Numbered from the stretch's first letter, positions 16,663 through 25,001 are shown. The stretch: DNA of 64,000 bases from JARRPM01 sp963765545 (GCA_963765545.1 CAVXWW010000008.1:62001-126000), one strand, 5' to 3'. Notes: generated by a model from the sequence alone, not told the origin. Translations and numbers: made by a program.

Positions 16663-17631
16663 TTGTCCAGTGAACACCACACCGCCATTCACTCCATGAT
16701 GCTACAGATGGCGAAATCGGTAATTGGCCAGGAAGAGGTGGTGCGCACGCTCACCCTGGCCCTTTTGTGTAACGGTAACGTGCTGCTGGAGGGTCTGCCG
16801 GGCACCGCCAAGACCCGCTCCATCAAAACCCTGTCACAGGTATTGCAGGCCAAACTGGGCCGCATCCAGTTTACCCCGGACCTGCTCCCCTCGGATGTGA
16901 CCGGCAACGAGATCTACCAGGACAACCAGGGAAAGTCCGAACTCACCTTCCAGCCCGGCCCCATTTTCAGCGAACTGGTGTTGGCAGATGAGATTAACCG
17001 GGCACCCGCAAAGGTCCAGTCAGCGCTACTGGAGGCAATGGAGGAACGCCAGGTCACTGTCGCCGGCAAAACCTATCCGCTGCCCGCCCTGTTCATGGTC
17101 CTGGCCACCCAGAACCCTATCGAGCAGGAGGGCACCTACCCGCTGCCCGAGGCGCAGATGGACCGCTTCCTGATGAAGATATCGGTGGACTTTCCAGAGG
17201 CGGAAGCGGAGCTAGCCATAGTGCGCATGATCCAGGCAGAGGAAGGAGAGCGGGGCGAAGCACTGACAATGATCTCCCAGGACAACATATTTGCCGCGCG
17301 AGCTGTGATCCAGCAGATGCAACTGTCGGCACCGGTAGAGCAGTATATCGTCGATCTGGTAATGGCGACCCGCAATCCAGCACAGTTTGGCGACAAACTG
17401 GGCCAGTGGATCGATTCGGGCTCCAGTCCCAGGGCAAGTATCGCCCTGCACCGCGCAAGCCGGGCCAGCGCCTGGCTGGACGGGCGCGACTATGCCACCC
17501 CGGATGATGTGCGCTCGGTCCTGCACGCTATCATGCGGCACAGGTTGATCATCACTTACGATGCGCTGGCCGACCAGGTGACCCCTGACGACATTATCGA
17601 CGAGATCATCAGGCAGGTTGCCGTTGGCTGA
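16663..17631 (+). CDS. moxR: MoxR-family AAA+ ATPase
   Basis: AAA+ chaperone-like ATPase that works with VWA-domain proteins. From TTG 16663 the protein has 322 residues, typical for MoxR; GGGAG sits 7 bases before this TTG, whereas the frame opening at 16630 lacks a site. Motifs are LLEGLPGTAKT (Walker A), VLADEINRAPAKVQSALLEAMEE (Walker B region), ATQNPIEQEGTYPLPEAQMDRF (sensor 1 and arginine finger area) and SPRASIALHRASRA (sensor 2). It heads an operon with DUF58, DUF4381 and two BatA/B-like VWA proteins, the classic MoxR-Bat layout linked to envelope stress and aerotolerance. Confidence 0.93.
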   Translation: MSSEHHTAIHSMMLQMAKSVIGQEEVVRTLTLALLCNGNVLLEGLPGTAKTRSIKTLSQVLQAKLGRIQFTPDLLPSDVTGNEIYQDNQGKSELTFQPGPIFSELVLADEINRAPAKVQSALLEAMEERQVTVAGKTYPLPALFMVLATQNPIEQEGTYPLPEAQMDRFLMKISVDFPEAEAELAIVRMIQAEEGERGEALTMISQDNIFAARAVIQQMQLSAPVEQYIVDLVMATRNPAQFGDKLGQWIDSGSSPRASIALHRASRASAWLDGRDYATPDDVRSVLHAIMRHRLIITYDALADQVTPDDIIDEIIRQVAVG

Positions 17632-17638
17632 GCCGGTC

Positions 17639-18577
17639 ATGAACGACACCCACGATGGCGACATCTACACCAGTCTAAAGGCGCTGATGCGGCTGCGTTA
17701 CAGTGCCAGGGGCTTCAGTTACCTGCCCCGGCAACCTATCAGGTCACTGCTTAGCGGGCGCAAGCGCTCTCGCCTGCGCGGCCGCGGCCTGGATTTCGAC
17801 GAGTTGCGACACTACCGCCCCGGCGACGACATTCGCACTATGGACTGGCGGGTCACCAACCGCACCGGCAAACCCCACGTCAGGGTTTACACCGAGGAAC
17901 GCGACCGACCGGTTGTTGTGATGGTAGACCAGCGCCTGCCAATGTTTTTCGGCAGCCAGCAGAAAATGAAGTCGGTGATCGCCGCGGAAGTCGCCGCACT
18001 GACCGCCTGGCGGGTACTGGCGGTCGGTGACCGTGTCGGCGCCATACTGTTCAATGACCAGCGCAGCCTGGAGGTCAAACCCACCCGCAACCAGCGCAAG
18101 GTCATCGGCTGGCTGGGCGACCTGGCCACCATGAACAACGAGCTGTCGGTAGCGCCAGCCCGCGACAGCAACCCGGCGGGCTTGACGGACGCCCTGCGAC
18201 TGCTGGAGCGCAGTATCGGGCATGACTACCTGGTGCTGTTGATTTCCGACTTTCACGGCTGGAACGATGCGGCGCTCAAAACAATTTGCCGCATCAACCA
18301 GCACAACGACATTATTTGCGCCCTCGTATACGACCCATTGGAAAGTGATATCTCCGGGGCCAACCAGCTGGTGGTCAGTGATGGTCGTCTTCAATTGGAG
18401 ATAGATCCCGACGAACAGGAACTGGGCAGGAAGTTTGAAGAGAGCTTCAGGAGCTCCGTTGCCTATGTGCAGGGCGAACTGAAGCGCCACCATATACTCG
18501 TAATGCCGGTGGACACCGTAAGCCCGGTTACTCGCCAGCTGCGCGAGAAGCTGGGTGGCCAGCGGGTGCTGGAATGA
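17639..18577 (+). CDS. DUF58 protein of the MoxR-Bat operon
   Basis: 312-residue cytosolic protein. SGRKRSRLRGRGLDFDELRHY and PGDDIRTMDWRVTNRTGKPHV form the DUF58 signature; the following half resembles a degenerate VWA fold (VVVMVDQRLPMFFGS, LVLLISDFHG). ATG 17639 begins 8 bases after the moxR stop; an in-frame TTG at 17624 would overlap moxR. The partner role in complex with MoxR is inferred from the conserved gene order. Confidence 0.9.
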   Translation: MNDTHDGDIYTSLKALMRLRYSARGFSYLPRQPIRSLLSGRKRSRLRGRGLDFDELRHYRPGDDIRTMDWRVTNRTGKPHVRVYTEERDRPVVVMVDQRLPMFFGSQQKMKSVIAAEVAALTAWRVLAVGDRVGAILFNDQRSLEVKPTRNQRKVIGWLGDLATMNNELSVAPARDSNPAGLTDALRLLERSIGHDYLVLLISDFHGWNDAALKTICRINQHNDIICALVYDPLESDISGANQLVVSDGRLQLEIDPDEQELGRKFEESFRSSVAYVQGELKRHHILVMPVDTVSPVTRQLREKLGGQRVLE

Positions 18578-19080
18578 GTGCGCCGCCACTGCCGGAAACC
18601 TTCGGCAATTACGCCCTGGGAGATTTCGTCGAGGTGGTCTCTCCCGGCGCGATCAGTTGGTGGCCCCAGACTACGGGCTGGTGGTTTGTTGCGGCCGGAC
18701 TGGGCAGCCTGGCGCTTTACCATGGCTGGAAGCGCCTGCGTCACTGGTACCGCAATCGCTACCGCCGTGAGGCAATCGCCCGCCTGCAGCGTCTCGCCAG
18801 TAAAGGGGGCAGCGACAATATCGTCAGCGATATCAATCGACTGCTGAAACTGACTGCCCTGGTGGCGTATTCCCGGGAGCAGGTGGCCCGCCTGTCCGGC
18901 AATGAGTGGGTCAGCTTTCTCAATCACCACTGTCCCACCCACCCCTTTTCCGCAGACCAGGGCCACCTCCTGGCCCTCGCCCCCTACAGGACGGAGAAGG
19001 TCGAGACCAGCACAGGCCTGCAACTGCTCGCGGCGAGCCTCACCTGGGTGAGGGAACACGAGAGTCCCACGGATGATTGA
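18574..19080 (+). CDS. DUF4381 membrane protein of the MoxR-Bat operon
   Basis: 168 residues with one predicted transmembrane segment (WWFVAAGLGSLALYH, about residues 36-51) followed by a basic, helical cytoplasmic part (YRNRYRREAIARLQRL) and a conserved WVSFLNHHC region. It matches the DUF4381 proteins found between DUF58 and BatA genes. Its ATG overlaps the DUF58 stop as ATGA, and its end overlaps batA by 8 bases, so translation is coupled. Probably a membrane anchor or assembly factor for the complex; not proven. Confidence 0.85.
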   Translation: MSAPPLPETFGNYALGDFVEVVSPGAISWWPQTTGWWFVAAGLGSLALYHGWKRLRHWYRNRYRREAIARLQRLASKGGSDNIVSDINRLLKLTALVAYSREQVARLSGNEWVSFLNHHCPTHPFSADQGHLLALAPYRTEKVETSTGLQLLAASLTWVREHESPTDD

Positions 19081-20065
19081 ACTGGCGCACCCCTGGGCAC
19101 TGGCGCTGCTGGCACTGCCGCTGGTGATGCGCCTGCTGCCCGCCTACAAGGAGAGCAGGGACTCTATACGGGTGCCCTTCTTCGACAAGCTGGTGGAGCT
19201 CAGTGAGCAGCGCCCCGAAACAGGCGCGATGGTTTTGCGGCGTGATCGCGCCCAGCACTTCCTGGTGAATTTCATGTGGCTGTGCCTGGTACTGGCGGCG
19301 GCAAAGCCCGAGTGGCTGGGGCCTCCCATCGAACAACAGAAGTCCGGCCGCGACCTGATGATTGCCGTTGACCTCTCGGGTTCGATGCAAACTACCGATT
19401 TCACCCTGCCAGATGGCAGCAACGTTGACCGTCTTGAAGCGGTGAAATACGTGCTGGCCGAGCTGGGAGACCAGCGTGCGTCCGACCGCCTGGGTCTTAT
19501 TGTTTTCGGCAACGCCCCTTACCTGCAAAGTCCCTTCACCGATGATCACAAGGTGTGGGCGCAGTTGCTATCCGAAACTGAGATCGGCATGGCCGGCCAG
19601 AGCACAGCCTTTGGAGATGCCATCGGCCTGGCTATCAAGCTGTTCCGGGAAAATGACTCCGACAACAGGGTGCTGATCATGCTGACTGATGGCAACGATA
19701 CCGGCAGCATGGTACCGCCCGTGGATGCGGCCAGAGTCGCTGCCAGTCAGGATATTCGCATCTACACAATCGCCATCGGCGACCCCGCCTCGGTGGGAGA
19801 AGAGGCGCTGGATATCGAAACTCTACAGCGAGTGTCCGAACTTACCGGTGGCAGCTACTTCCAGGCTTTCGACCGCGAGGAATTGTCCCAGGCTTACCTG
19901 ACCATTGGCGAACTGGAACCCGAGCTCTACGAAACCATCAGCTTCCGCCCGCGCCAGAGCCTGCACTGGGTGCCGGTAAGTGCAGCCCTCGTTCTCTATC
20001 TGCTCTACCACAGTGTCGGTGCCTGGCAGACCTGGCGACGACTGAGAGCTGCCCGTGCTACCTGA
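19073..20065 (+). CDS. batA: BatA-like VWA-domain membrane protein
   Basis: 330 residues. An N-terminal hydrophobic segment (ALALLALPLVMRLL), a second helix near residue 65, and a VWA domain with an intact metal-ion adhesion site: DLSGSMQTTDF (DxSxS), a Thr in GQSTAFGDAIG, and MLTDGND. A C-terminal helix (WVPVSAALVLYLLYHS) closes it, giving a membrane-tethered VWA domain as in BatA. Overlaps the previous gene by 8 bases and the next by 11. MoxR is expected to act on such VWA proteins. Confidence 0.9.
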   Translation: MIELAHPWALALLALPLVMRLLPAYKESRDSIRVPFFDKLVELSEQRPETGAMVLRRDRAQHFLVNFMWLCLVLAAAKPEWLGPPIEQQKSGRDLMIAVDLSGSMQTTDFTLPDGSNVDRLEAVKYVLAELGDQRASDRLGLIVFGNAPYLQSPFTDDHKVWAQLLSETEIGMAGQSTAFGDAIGLAIKLFRENDSDNRVLIMLTDGNDTGSMVPPVDAARVAASQDIRIYTIAIGDPASVGEEALDIETLQRVSELTGGSYFQAFDREELSQAYLTIGELEPELYETISFRPRQSLHWVPVSAALVLYLLYHSVGAWQTWRRLRAARAT

Positions 20066-21755
20066 TTTCGCCGCGCTGGAACACTTCCATTTCCTGCGCC
20101 CGGCGTGGGCGCTGGCGATTCTTCCCTGGCTGGTCATCACCCTGGTGCAGAACCGCCGGGAGGCTAGCAAGGCATCCTTTGGTGGAATTGTCGCGCCCCA
20201 CCTGCTGGAACACCTGCGCCTGCAGCGCTTCAAATCTCGCTGGTTCAACCCCCTGAACATTACCCGGGTGATAACTGTTCTCCTTATCATCGTAATGATG
20301 GGACCCACCTGGCGCCAGCAACCCTCACCACTAAGCCAGGATGAAGCTGCGCTAGTGATCCTGCTGGACGTGTCCTCCTCGATGCAGCAGCGCGATATCC
20401 AGCCCAGCCGACTGGAGCGTGCCAGGCAGAAAATTGGTGACCTGCTGGCCCTGCGGCCCGACAAAAAAGCAGCCCTGATTGTCTACGCGGGTAGCGCCCA
20501 CACAGTTTTGAGCCTTACCGCCGACCAGGACATACTCAATCAGTACCTGGCCGCGATTAAGCCGGCTATCATGCCCCGGGCCGGCAAATTCCCGGAGTAT
20601 TGCCTGCCCCTGGTGGAGAGCGTCCTGAGCGAATCGGGGGCTCCAGCCACCGTGGTGTTGTTTACCGACGGACTGGGCGCAGACAGCGTTGCTGCCTTTG
20701 ACACCTACTTTGCTGCATCCGGTGACCAATTACTGGTAGTGGGAGTAGGTACCGAGGGACAGGAGCAGGGCCTGGCCCCGCTTGAGCGCCGCTCGCTGGA
20801 GCAGCTCGCCAGCACCAGCGGCGGCACCTACGTTGATCTCACCGTGGACGACAGCGATGTTCACAAACTCAATCGCAAGATCGATAGCCACTACGTGGTA
20901 CTGGAGGACAGCGCCCTGCCCTGGCTGGACAGCGGATACGTGTTGATTTTTCCGACAATGGCAATGTTCCTGCTGTGGTTCCGCCGCGGCTGGACCCTGA
21001 CCTGGGCCTGGCTGCTGGTACCGCTGCTCCTGGTGGGCAACCCACAGCCCGTGCAAGCCCAGGAAACTCAGGAAACGCAGGAAACGCAGGAAACGCAGGA
21101 AACGCAGGACGAGGAGGATGGCAACGCGACTGAAAAAGATACCTGGCCCATAGTCCAGTGGTTTGCCGACCTGTGGCTGACCGCTGACCAGCAGGGACGC
21201 ATACTGATGCAAACGGGAGATTACCGCGCAGCAGCAGCCCATTTCGAGGAACCCGTGTGGAAGGGGCTGGCTTACTATTATGCGGAGGACTTTATGCTGG
21301 CGGCGGAGTATTTTTCCCGCAGTGACAGCGATGATGCGCTGTTCAACCAGGCCAATGCGCGCGCCCACGCCCGCGACTATGTCAGGGCAGTCAATCGCTA
21401 CGACCAGTTGCTGGCCCGCACCCCGGATTACCCCGGTGCCCGGCAGAACCGCGACCGCGTGCAGGAATTGATAGACGAAATCAACAGGCTCAGTGAGAGC
21501 CAGCAGGCCGAACCAGGAGTCAGCGGTGAGGACAAGGAACTGGCCAGTGATGACGCCATTCCCGCCCAGGGGGCCGAGGAAATCACCTGGGAGAAGGCAG
21601 AAACCCTCAAGCTATCCGCCGAGGAAATTCTGGCGGACCCGGCAACAGCAGAGATGTGGCTGCGCGGTGTGCAGCAAGACCCTTCCAACTTCCTGTCTAT
21701 CAAGTTTGGCATGCAACTACAGCGCCAGCCCGCTGCACCGGAAGCCAACCCGTGA
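20055..21755 (+). CDS. batB: BatB/BatC-like protein: VWA domain fused to TPR region
   Basis: 566 residues. N-terminal helices around WALAILPWLVITLV and ITVLLIIVMMGPTW, then a VWA domain with LDVSSSMQQRD and VLFTDGLG, two helices near 298-335 (LIFPTMAMFLLWF, WAWLLVPLLLVGN), and then a TPR-type section (YYYAEDFMLAAEYFSRSD, ALFNQANARAHARDYVRAVNRYDQLLA). It thus joins BatB and BatC, which are separate genes in some bacteria. The linker after the last helix is a Gln-Glu-Thr repeat encoded by 9-base tandem repeats. GTG start at 20055 inside the end of batA. Confidence 0.88.
   Translation: MLPDFAALEHFHFLRPAWALAILPWLVITLVQNRREASKASFGGIVAPHLLEHLRLQRFKSRWFNPLNITRVITVLLIIVMMGPTWRQQPSPLSQDEAALVILLDVSSSMQQRDIQPSRLERARQKIGDLLALRPDKKAALIVYAGSAHTVLSLTADQDILNQYLAAIKPAIMPRAGKFPEYCLPLVESVLSESGAPATVVLFTDGLGADSVAAFDTYFAASGDQLLVVGVGTEGQEQGLAPLERRSLEQLASTSGGTYVDLTVDDSDVHKLNRKIDSHYVVLEDSALPWLDSGYVLIFPTMAMFLLWFRRGWTLTWAWLLVPLLLVGNPQPVQAQETQETQETQETQETQDEEDGNATEKDTWPIVQWFADLWLTADQQGRILMQTGDYRAAAAHFEEPVWKGLAYYYAEDFMLAAEYFSRSDSDDALFNQANARAHARDYVRAVNRYDQLLARTPDYPGARQNRDRVQELIDEINRLSESQQAEPGVSGEDKELASDDAIPAQGAEEITWEKAETLKLSAEEILADPATAEMWLRGVQQDPSNFLSIKFGMQLQRQPAAPEANP
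21061..21105 (+). repeat. Five 9-base tandem repeats inside batB
   Basis: AGGAAACTC once, then AGGAAACGC four times, head to tail, coding for a QET tripeptide repeat in the linker between membrane helix and TPR part of BatB. A 9-base unit keeps frame when copies are gained or lost, so linker length may vary among strains. Confidence 0.9.
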
Positions 21756-22858
21756 CCACATCGCATGGACTACCGGGGCTGCGGGGCCTGTTGGCAATAT
21801 TGCTACTGTGCTGCGCGGCTCCGGGACAGGCTGCCGACCCGACAACCCTGGAGCAACTGGCCAGGGAAGGCCGCCTGGAGCTTGAGGCCAGCATCGGCCC
21901 GTCGGGGGTGGTCGTGCCGGGGCAAAAGATGACGCTGACACTCAAGATGGCTACGGATCGCTGGTTCAGCGGTGGCACGCGTCTCGCATTACCCGAGGTT
22001 CCAGGTCTCGTGATTTTACAAACGGAGCAATTTGCCAGCAACGCCAGTGAGCGCCGCGGCGAACAGGACTGGGTGCTACAGCGCTGGACTCTCGATATCT
22101 ATCCCCAACGTTCAGGGGAGTTCACGGTGCCCCCGATTAAGGCCCGGATGAAGATCAACGCCGGCGACGCCGGCGATATCCAAGGCTCAATCATGAGCCC
22201 ATCAACGCGTTTCATCGTGTCGCTGCCACCTGCCCTTGCCGGTATTGAACAGTGGGTCGCAGCACCGGCATATACCGTGAAGCAGAGCTTTGACCGGCCC
22301 CTGGAGGGCCTGCAGCCAGGCGATGCATTTGAGCGGGAGATCCTGTTCGAAGCCGATGAGGTAATGGCCATGATGCTGCCGGCCTTTACAGCAGAAAATC
22401 TACCCGGGCTGGCCGCCTATCCAGCACCACCGGTAATGACAAACAGCAATAACAGGGGCCAGTCAAGCGCCAGCCGCCGCCAGATTATCAGCTACGTGGT
22501 GCAGGCCGAGGGAGAATACCAGTTGCCCGCCGCAGACTATTTCTGGTGGGACACCACCCGGGAAGAGCTGCGGGTTCTATCGCTTCCCGCGACTGTTATT
22601 ACAGTGGGAGCGGGGGCCGCCGCTAACGTGCGCGCAGGCCCGGTCGATCAATGGCGGCTAAGCCCACGCCAATGGCTGATGGTGGCAACCGGGATAGCAG
22701 CGCTACTGGCGTCACTGTGGCTGGCAGCTAAAGCCTGGCGTTCCATCCCACTGGCGCGACTGCAATCGGCCATGGCGGGACCTGTTCGAAAAGTCCGCGA
22801 ATTGCGCCGGCCGGCACTGCCCGAACAACTTAACCCCGATAGTACCGCTGGGGACTGA
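21752..22858 (+). CDS. batD: BatD-like oxygen-tolerance protein
   Basis: 368 residues from GTG 21752, whose GTG overlaps the batB stop as GTGA; GGAAG lies just upstream. The frame is open back to 21656 but that part overlaps batB. A signal peptide (LRGLLAILLLCCAAPGQA) leads into a BatD-type beta-sandwich: SIGPSGVVVPGQKMTLTLKM, WTLDIYPQRSGEFTVPPIKA and GEYQLPAADYFWWDT. One transmembrane helix (LMVATGIAALLASLWLAAK) lies near the C terminus. Periplasmic partner of the VWA proteins. Its 3' end overlaps the convergent gcvT by 29 bases. Confidence 0.87.
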   Translation: MTTSHGLPGLRGLLAILLLCCAAPGQAADPTTLEQLAREGRLELEASIGPSGVVVPGQKMTLTLKMATDRWFSGGTRLALPEVPGLVILQTEQFASNASERRGEQDWVLQRWTLDIYPQRSGEFTVPPIKARMKINAGDAGDIQGSIMSPSTRFIVSLPPALAGIEQWVAAPAYTVKQSFDRPLEGLQPGDAFEREILFEADEVMAMMLPAFTAENLPGLAAYPAPPVMTNSNNRGQSSASRRQIISYVVQAEGEYQLPAADYFWWDTTREELRVLSLPATVITVGAGAAANVRAGPVDQWRLSPRQWLMVATGIAALLASLWLAAKAWRSIPLARLQSAMAGPVRKVRELRRPALPEQLNPDSTAGD

Positions 22859-23939
22859 ACGGCATACGCGCCACGGTCACGGGAACCAGCTTGCCCCGCA
22901 CATCGACATTGAGCCCGGTGCCCGGCTCACCCAGTGGTCGTTCGATATAGGCCATGGCGACAGGCCCACCGACGCTCGCACCGTAACAGGCCGAACATAT
23001 CTCTCCCACCTGCGCGCCCTCCCCGTTCAGCACAGCCTGGCCTTCTCGCACCGGCCGCTTGCCATCCACCACAAGCCCGACCCGGCGCAGGGGCGCACCG
23101 GCAGCCATGCGCTGGAATATTGTGTCCGCCCCGGGAAACCCCCCGGGTCGCTCCCCATCGGCGCGGCGCACCTTGCTGATCGACCACAGCAAACCAGCCT
23201 GAACCGGGTCTATATCCGGGGTCAATTCATGCCCGTAAAGACAGAGGCCCGCCTCCAGCCGCAGGGAATCCCGGGCGCCAAGCCCGATAGCTTCTACCGG
23301 GTCCATGGCCAGCAGCCGCCGCGCCAACACCTCAGCGTGGGCTCCGGGCACTGATATTTCAAAACCATCCTCGCCGGTATAACCCGAGCAAGTGATGTAT
23401 GCATCAACCCCATCGATCACGGTCGGGCAACCCTGCATAAACACCAGCTCTGCGGCAGCCGGGCACAATTGTGTCATCACCTGGCGGGCCGCTGGCCCCT
23501 GCAGTGCCAACAGGGCCTGCTGATCCAGCACTGTGAGTTGCTGCCCTTGCAAATGGGCCCGCAGGTGAGCAATGTCCTGCGCCTTGCAGCCCGCATTCAC
23601 CACCAGGAAAAACCGGTCTTCATCCCAACGCGTGATAATCAGATCGTCCAGCACGCCACCGCGTTCATTGGTGAACAGGGCGTAGGTCTGGCGGTTGATT
23701 CCCAGCCCTGCAACATCCACCGGTACCAGTGATTCCAGCATGGCTGCAGACCCGACACCCTCAATAATTACCTGGCCCATATGGGATACATCAAACAAGC
23801 CCGCAGCCTCCCGGGTATGTAAGTGCTCCCTGATAATCCCCATGGGGTATTGCACCGGCATATCGTAACCGGCGAAGGGCACCATCTTGGCTCCCAGTTC
23901 GCGGTGCAGTTTATCCAGCGGTGTGGTCAACAGGGTCAC
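22830..23939 (-). CDS. gcvT: Glycine cleavage system T protein (aminomethyltransferase)
   Basis: 369 residues; transfers the methylene group from lipoyl-GcvH to tetrahydrofolate, releasing ammonia. MVPFAGYDMPVQYPMGI, GLFDVSHMGQV, LALQGPAA, CSGYTGEDGFEI and IGLGARDSLRLEAGLCLYGHEL are diagnostic of GcvT; the Asp in DSLRLEAG and the folate pocket are retained. GTG start at 23939 with a strong GGAGGAA. No gcvH or gcvP is adjacent, which is unusual since these are often clustered; they are presumably elsewhere. A generic GcvT-fold folate protein such as a demethylase is a less likely alternative. Confidence 0.93.
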   Translation of the reverse strand: MTLLTTPLDKLHRELGAKMVPFAGYDMPVQYPMGIIREHLHTREAAGLFDVSHMGQVIIEGVGSAAMLESLVPVDVAGLGINRQTYALFTNERGGVLDDLIITRWDEDRFFLVVNAGCKAQDIAHLRAHLQGQQLTVLDQQALLALQGPAARQVMTQLCPAAAELVFMQGCPTVIDGVDAYITCSGYTGEDGFEISVPGAHAEVLARRLLAMDPVEAIGLGARDSLRLEAGLCLYGHELTPDIDPVQAGLLWSISKVRRADGERPGGFPGADTIFQRMAAGAPLRRVGLVVDGKRPVREGQAVLNGEGAQVGEICSACYGASVGGPVAMAYIERPLGEPGTGLNVDVRGKLVPVTVARMPFSPQRYYRG

Positions 23940-24081
23940 GATTTATTCCTCCGCCGCTAACGGCAAATTCGGTATTGGCGCCACTCTAACCAGCCCGGCA
24001 TAGCGGCGCAAGGCAGCGGGCCCTTGGAAGCACAGCGGATGACGCGGATAATGCCGTTTCATTCAAACAGGAGATACCCGC

Positions 24082-24597
24082 TTGCAAACTGCCATGCCGT
24101 CCAGTGCGAGAACTATAAGCCTCATTGGCATGCCCGGCGCCGGCAAGAGCACCACCGGGGTGCTGCTGGCCAAGTTGTGCGGCCTGCGCTTTGTCGACAC
24201 GGACCTGGATATCCAGGTGCGCGCCCAGGCAACCCTGCAAGAGATCCTGGAGCGCGACGGTTATCTCCACCTGCGCGCGCTGGAGCAACAGGTGCTGCTG
24301 GACCTGGATCTGGGCGGTGCCATCATTGCCACCGGTGGCAGTGTGGTCTACAGCGAACCGGTGATGCAAAGACTCAAGGCGGCGGGGCCGGTAGTGTATC
24401 TGGCAGCCGACCTGCTCACCCTGGAGCAGCGGGTCGCTGCGGCACCCCCACGCGGCATCGCCAGTGACACCGGGCAGGGCTATGCGGAAATCTTTGCCGA
24501 GCGCACCCCCCTCTACCGACATTACGCTGACCTGACTGTTGATGTCACTCGCGCCGCCGCCGAGGCGGTAGCGGCGGACATCCTCACCGGGCTGTGA
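24082..24597 (+). CDS. Shikimate kinase-family protein, divergent paralogue
   Basis: 171 residues with a Walker A loop GMPGAGKST, FVDTDLDIQ (Asp that binds shikimate), LRALEQ (equivalent of the FRxxE arginine, shifted by two) and ERTPLYRHYAD. The glycine triad ATGGG of true AroK reads ATGGS, and the lid region PPRGIASDTGQG lacks the RPLL motif. A canonical aroK lies at 62637-63149, so this is probably a paralogue with altered substrate or lower activity. TTG 24082 is preceded by AGGAG. Divergent from gcvT. Confidence 0.75.
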   Translation: MQTAMPSSARTISLIGMPGAGKSTTGVLLAKLCGLRFVDTDLDIQVRAQATLQEILERDGYLHLRALEQQVLLDLDLGGAIIATGGSVVYSEPVMQRLKAAGPVVYLAADLLTLEQRVAAAPPRGIASDTGQGYAEIFAERTPLYRHYADLTVDVTRAAAEAVAADILTGL

Positions 24598-24668
24598 TTG
24601 GCGACCTGGCCAGCCTGCGCACACGACAAGCTGCCGGGGTCGCAAAACCCACCACTATTTCCCTGCTG

Positions 24669-24698
24669 CGGACATGTCCGGACACAACCGGACACCGC
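24669..24698 (+). promoter_or_regulatory. Putative enhancer: three phased CGGACA repeats
   Basis: The unit CGGACANNNC occurs three times with exact 10-base spacing (24669, 24679, 24689), so all copies face the same side of the helix. The first two units also create the palindrome TGTCCGGACA (24675-24684). The array ends about 50 bases before a sigma54 promoter, a usual place for an enhancer-binding activator. The activator is not identifiable here. Confidence 0.55.
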
Positions 24699-24747
24699 AC
24701 CAAAGGCAAAAAGAACAGTGTTGAGCCCCACCGCGCACTTCAAACGC

Positions 24748-24763
24748 TGGCACGGTATTTGCT
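24748..24763 (+). promoter_or_regulatory. Sigma54 (RpoN) promoter
   Basis: TGGCACGGTATTTGCT fits the full -24/-12 consensus YTGGCACG-N4-TTGCW with the preceding C included. Transcription would start near 24774, ahead of the GGA-hairpin segment and 228 bases before the small protein gene at 25002. It is the only such match noticed in the window. Confidence 0.75.
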
Positions 24764-24773
24764 GTATATCGAT

Positions 24774-24870
24774 TAAGGCGGCCTGCCCCCGGGTGCGGGC
24801 AGGGTCAGGGAAGGCCACTACAGGGATGTAGCCCAGAGCACGGGACTGCCATGGATGGCAGGCGGGCCGC
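24774..24870 (+). ncRNA. Candidate structured RNA or leader with GGA-loop hairpins (CsrA/RsmA-type sites)
   Basis: Four hairpins follow one another. CCTGCCC/GGGCAGG is at 24782-24803. GGTC/GGCC with loop AGGGAA is at 24103 plus 700, that is 24803-24816. CTACA-GGGA-TGTAG is at 24818-24831. CTGCC-ATGGAT-GGCAG is at 24846-24861. A further GGGA lies at 24842-24845, and GCGG/CCGC (24778-24781 with 24167 plus 700, that is 24867-24870) could close the domain. CTACAGGGATGT differs from the CsrA consensus RUACARGGAUGU only at its first base. No terminator is visible, so it may be an sRNA or the leader of the gene at 25002. Structure was folded by eye. From 24871 to 25001 there is AT-rich DNA with no further recognisable element. 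Confidence 0.5.
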
Positions 24871-25001
24871 TGATTACCATTAAAGATAGTTTCAGTAGTT
24901 GTAAGGTTTTGGTAAAAAATTCTAAAAAAAAAGATTTACAGCCCGCATGCACTAGGTGATATTCCGCGAAACGCCTGTACCAAATCATCCGGAGGTGATT
25001 T

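Noticed and set aside
22830..22858. 29-base overlap of batD and gcvT as a sign of error
   Set aside because: Both reading frames are intact and family-consistent to the end; short convergent overlaps also occur at 27581-27608.
24899..24927. GacA-type box (TGTAAG at 24900) for an RsmY/Z-like RNA
   Set aside because: The second half site CTTACA is missing, so the canonical palindrome is not formed.
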